A DNA stretch of 12,651 nucleotides from an uncultured Eubacteriales bacterium (GTDB lineage: Bacteria > Bacillota > Clostridia > Oscillospirales > Oscillospiraceae), in assembly GCA_905202605.1 (NCBI GenBank), contig CAJKSU010000070.1, positions 1 through 12,651 of the forward strand. The letters are read 5' to 3'. The position numbers and the translations under genes were made by a program. The notes beneath the pieces are model-generated. The model was given only the letters and a program-made list of their open reading frames with translations, was not told the DNA's origin and did no database searches. Positions 12,637 to 12,651 of this stretch are shown one piece after another (the stretch's first letter is position 1; every line of letters begins with the position of its first letter).

Positions 12637-12651
12637 TAAAATCAAATCTAT

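Overview
The window looks like a chromosomal segment of a moderately GC-rich gut-type Clostridia (Oscillospiraceae/Ruminococcaceae-like). This is an inference from Firmicutes-style GGAGG ribosome binding sites, sigma-A promoters with TATAAT boxes, an SLH-domain surface protein, a preQ1-I riboswitch and protein sequences of clostridial flavour. No 16S or other species marker is present. All genes lie on the minus strand except one large ABC transporter gene at the right end.

Left part (1-4500), minus strand: an FlK-type hotdog thioesterase with its own promoter; a secreted protein with an Ig/cadherin-like domain and three C-terminal SLH repeats; an OFA-family major facilitator transporter with a strong promoter, a TTG start and an intrinsic terminator; and a YczE-type membrane protein whose DNA is visibly more AT-rich than its surroundings. 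Between the transporter and the yczE-like gene lie a strong terminator, a candidate plus-strand small RNA, and what looks like the surviving 3' end of another membrane-protein gene.

Centre (4526-9057), minus strand: a tight seven-gene operon, queD-queE-folE-queC-queF-mutY-thioesterase, with overlapping or abutting ends. The first five genes give the full route from GTP to preQ1, the precursor of the tRNA base queuosine: FolE (GTP cyclohydrolase I), QueD, QueE, QueC (to preQ0) and QueF (to preQ1). MutY (A/G-mismatch adenine glycosylase) and a PaaI-type hotdog thioesterase form the tail. The leader upstream of queD carries a sigma-A promoter, a preQ1-I aptamer, a 10-bp hairpin and a textbook intrinsic terminator, so the operon is very likely shut down by its own product. 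A stretch of the leader is also perfectly complementary to the queD ribosome binding site.

Right part (9040-12651): a MarR-family regulator is divergent from a 908-residue ABC protein that fuses the ATPase to a MacB/FtsX-like permease with a large external domain. This is a typical regulator/efflux pair. The shared 232-bp spacer holds both promoters and an inverted repeat between them. After the ABC gene come a hairpin terminator and a palindrome-rich non-coding element that looks like a dispersed repeat.

I found no tRNA, rRNA, CRISPR array, transposase or phage gene. Nothing here is clearly a new system. The most useful leads are the preQ1 leader with possible RBS pairing, the mutY/thioesterase tail of the queuosine operon, and the remnant gene plus candidate small RNA between 3440 and 3660.
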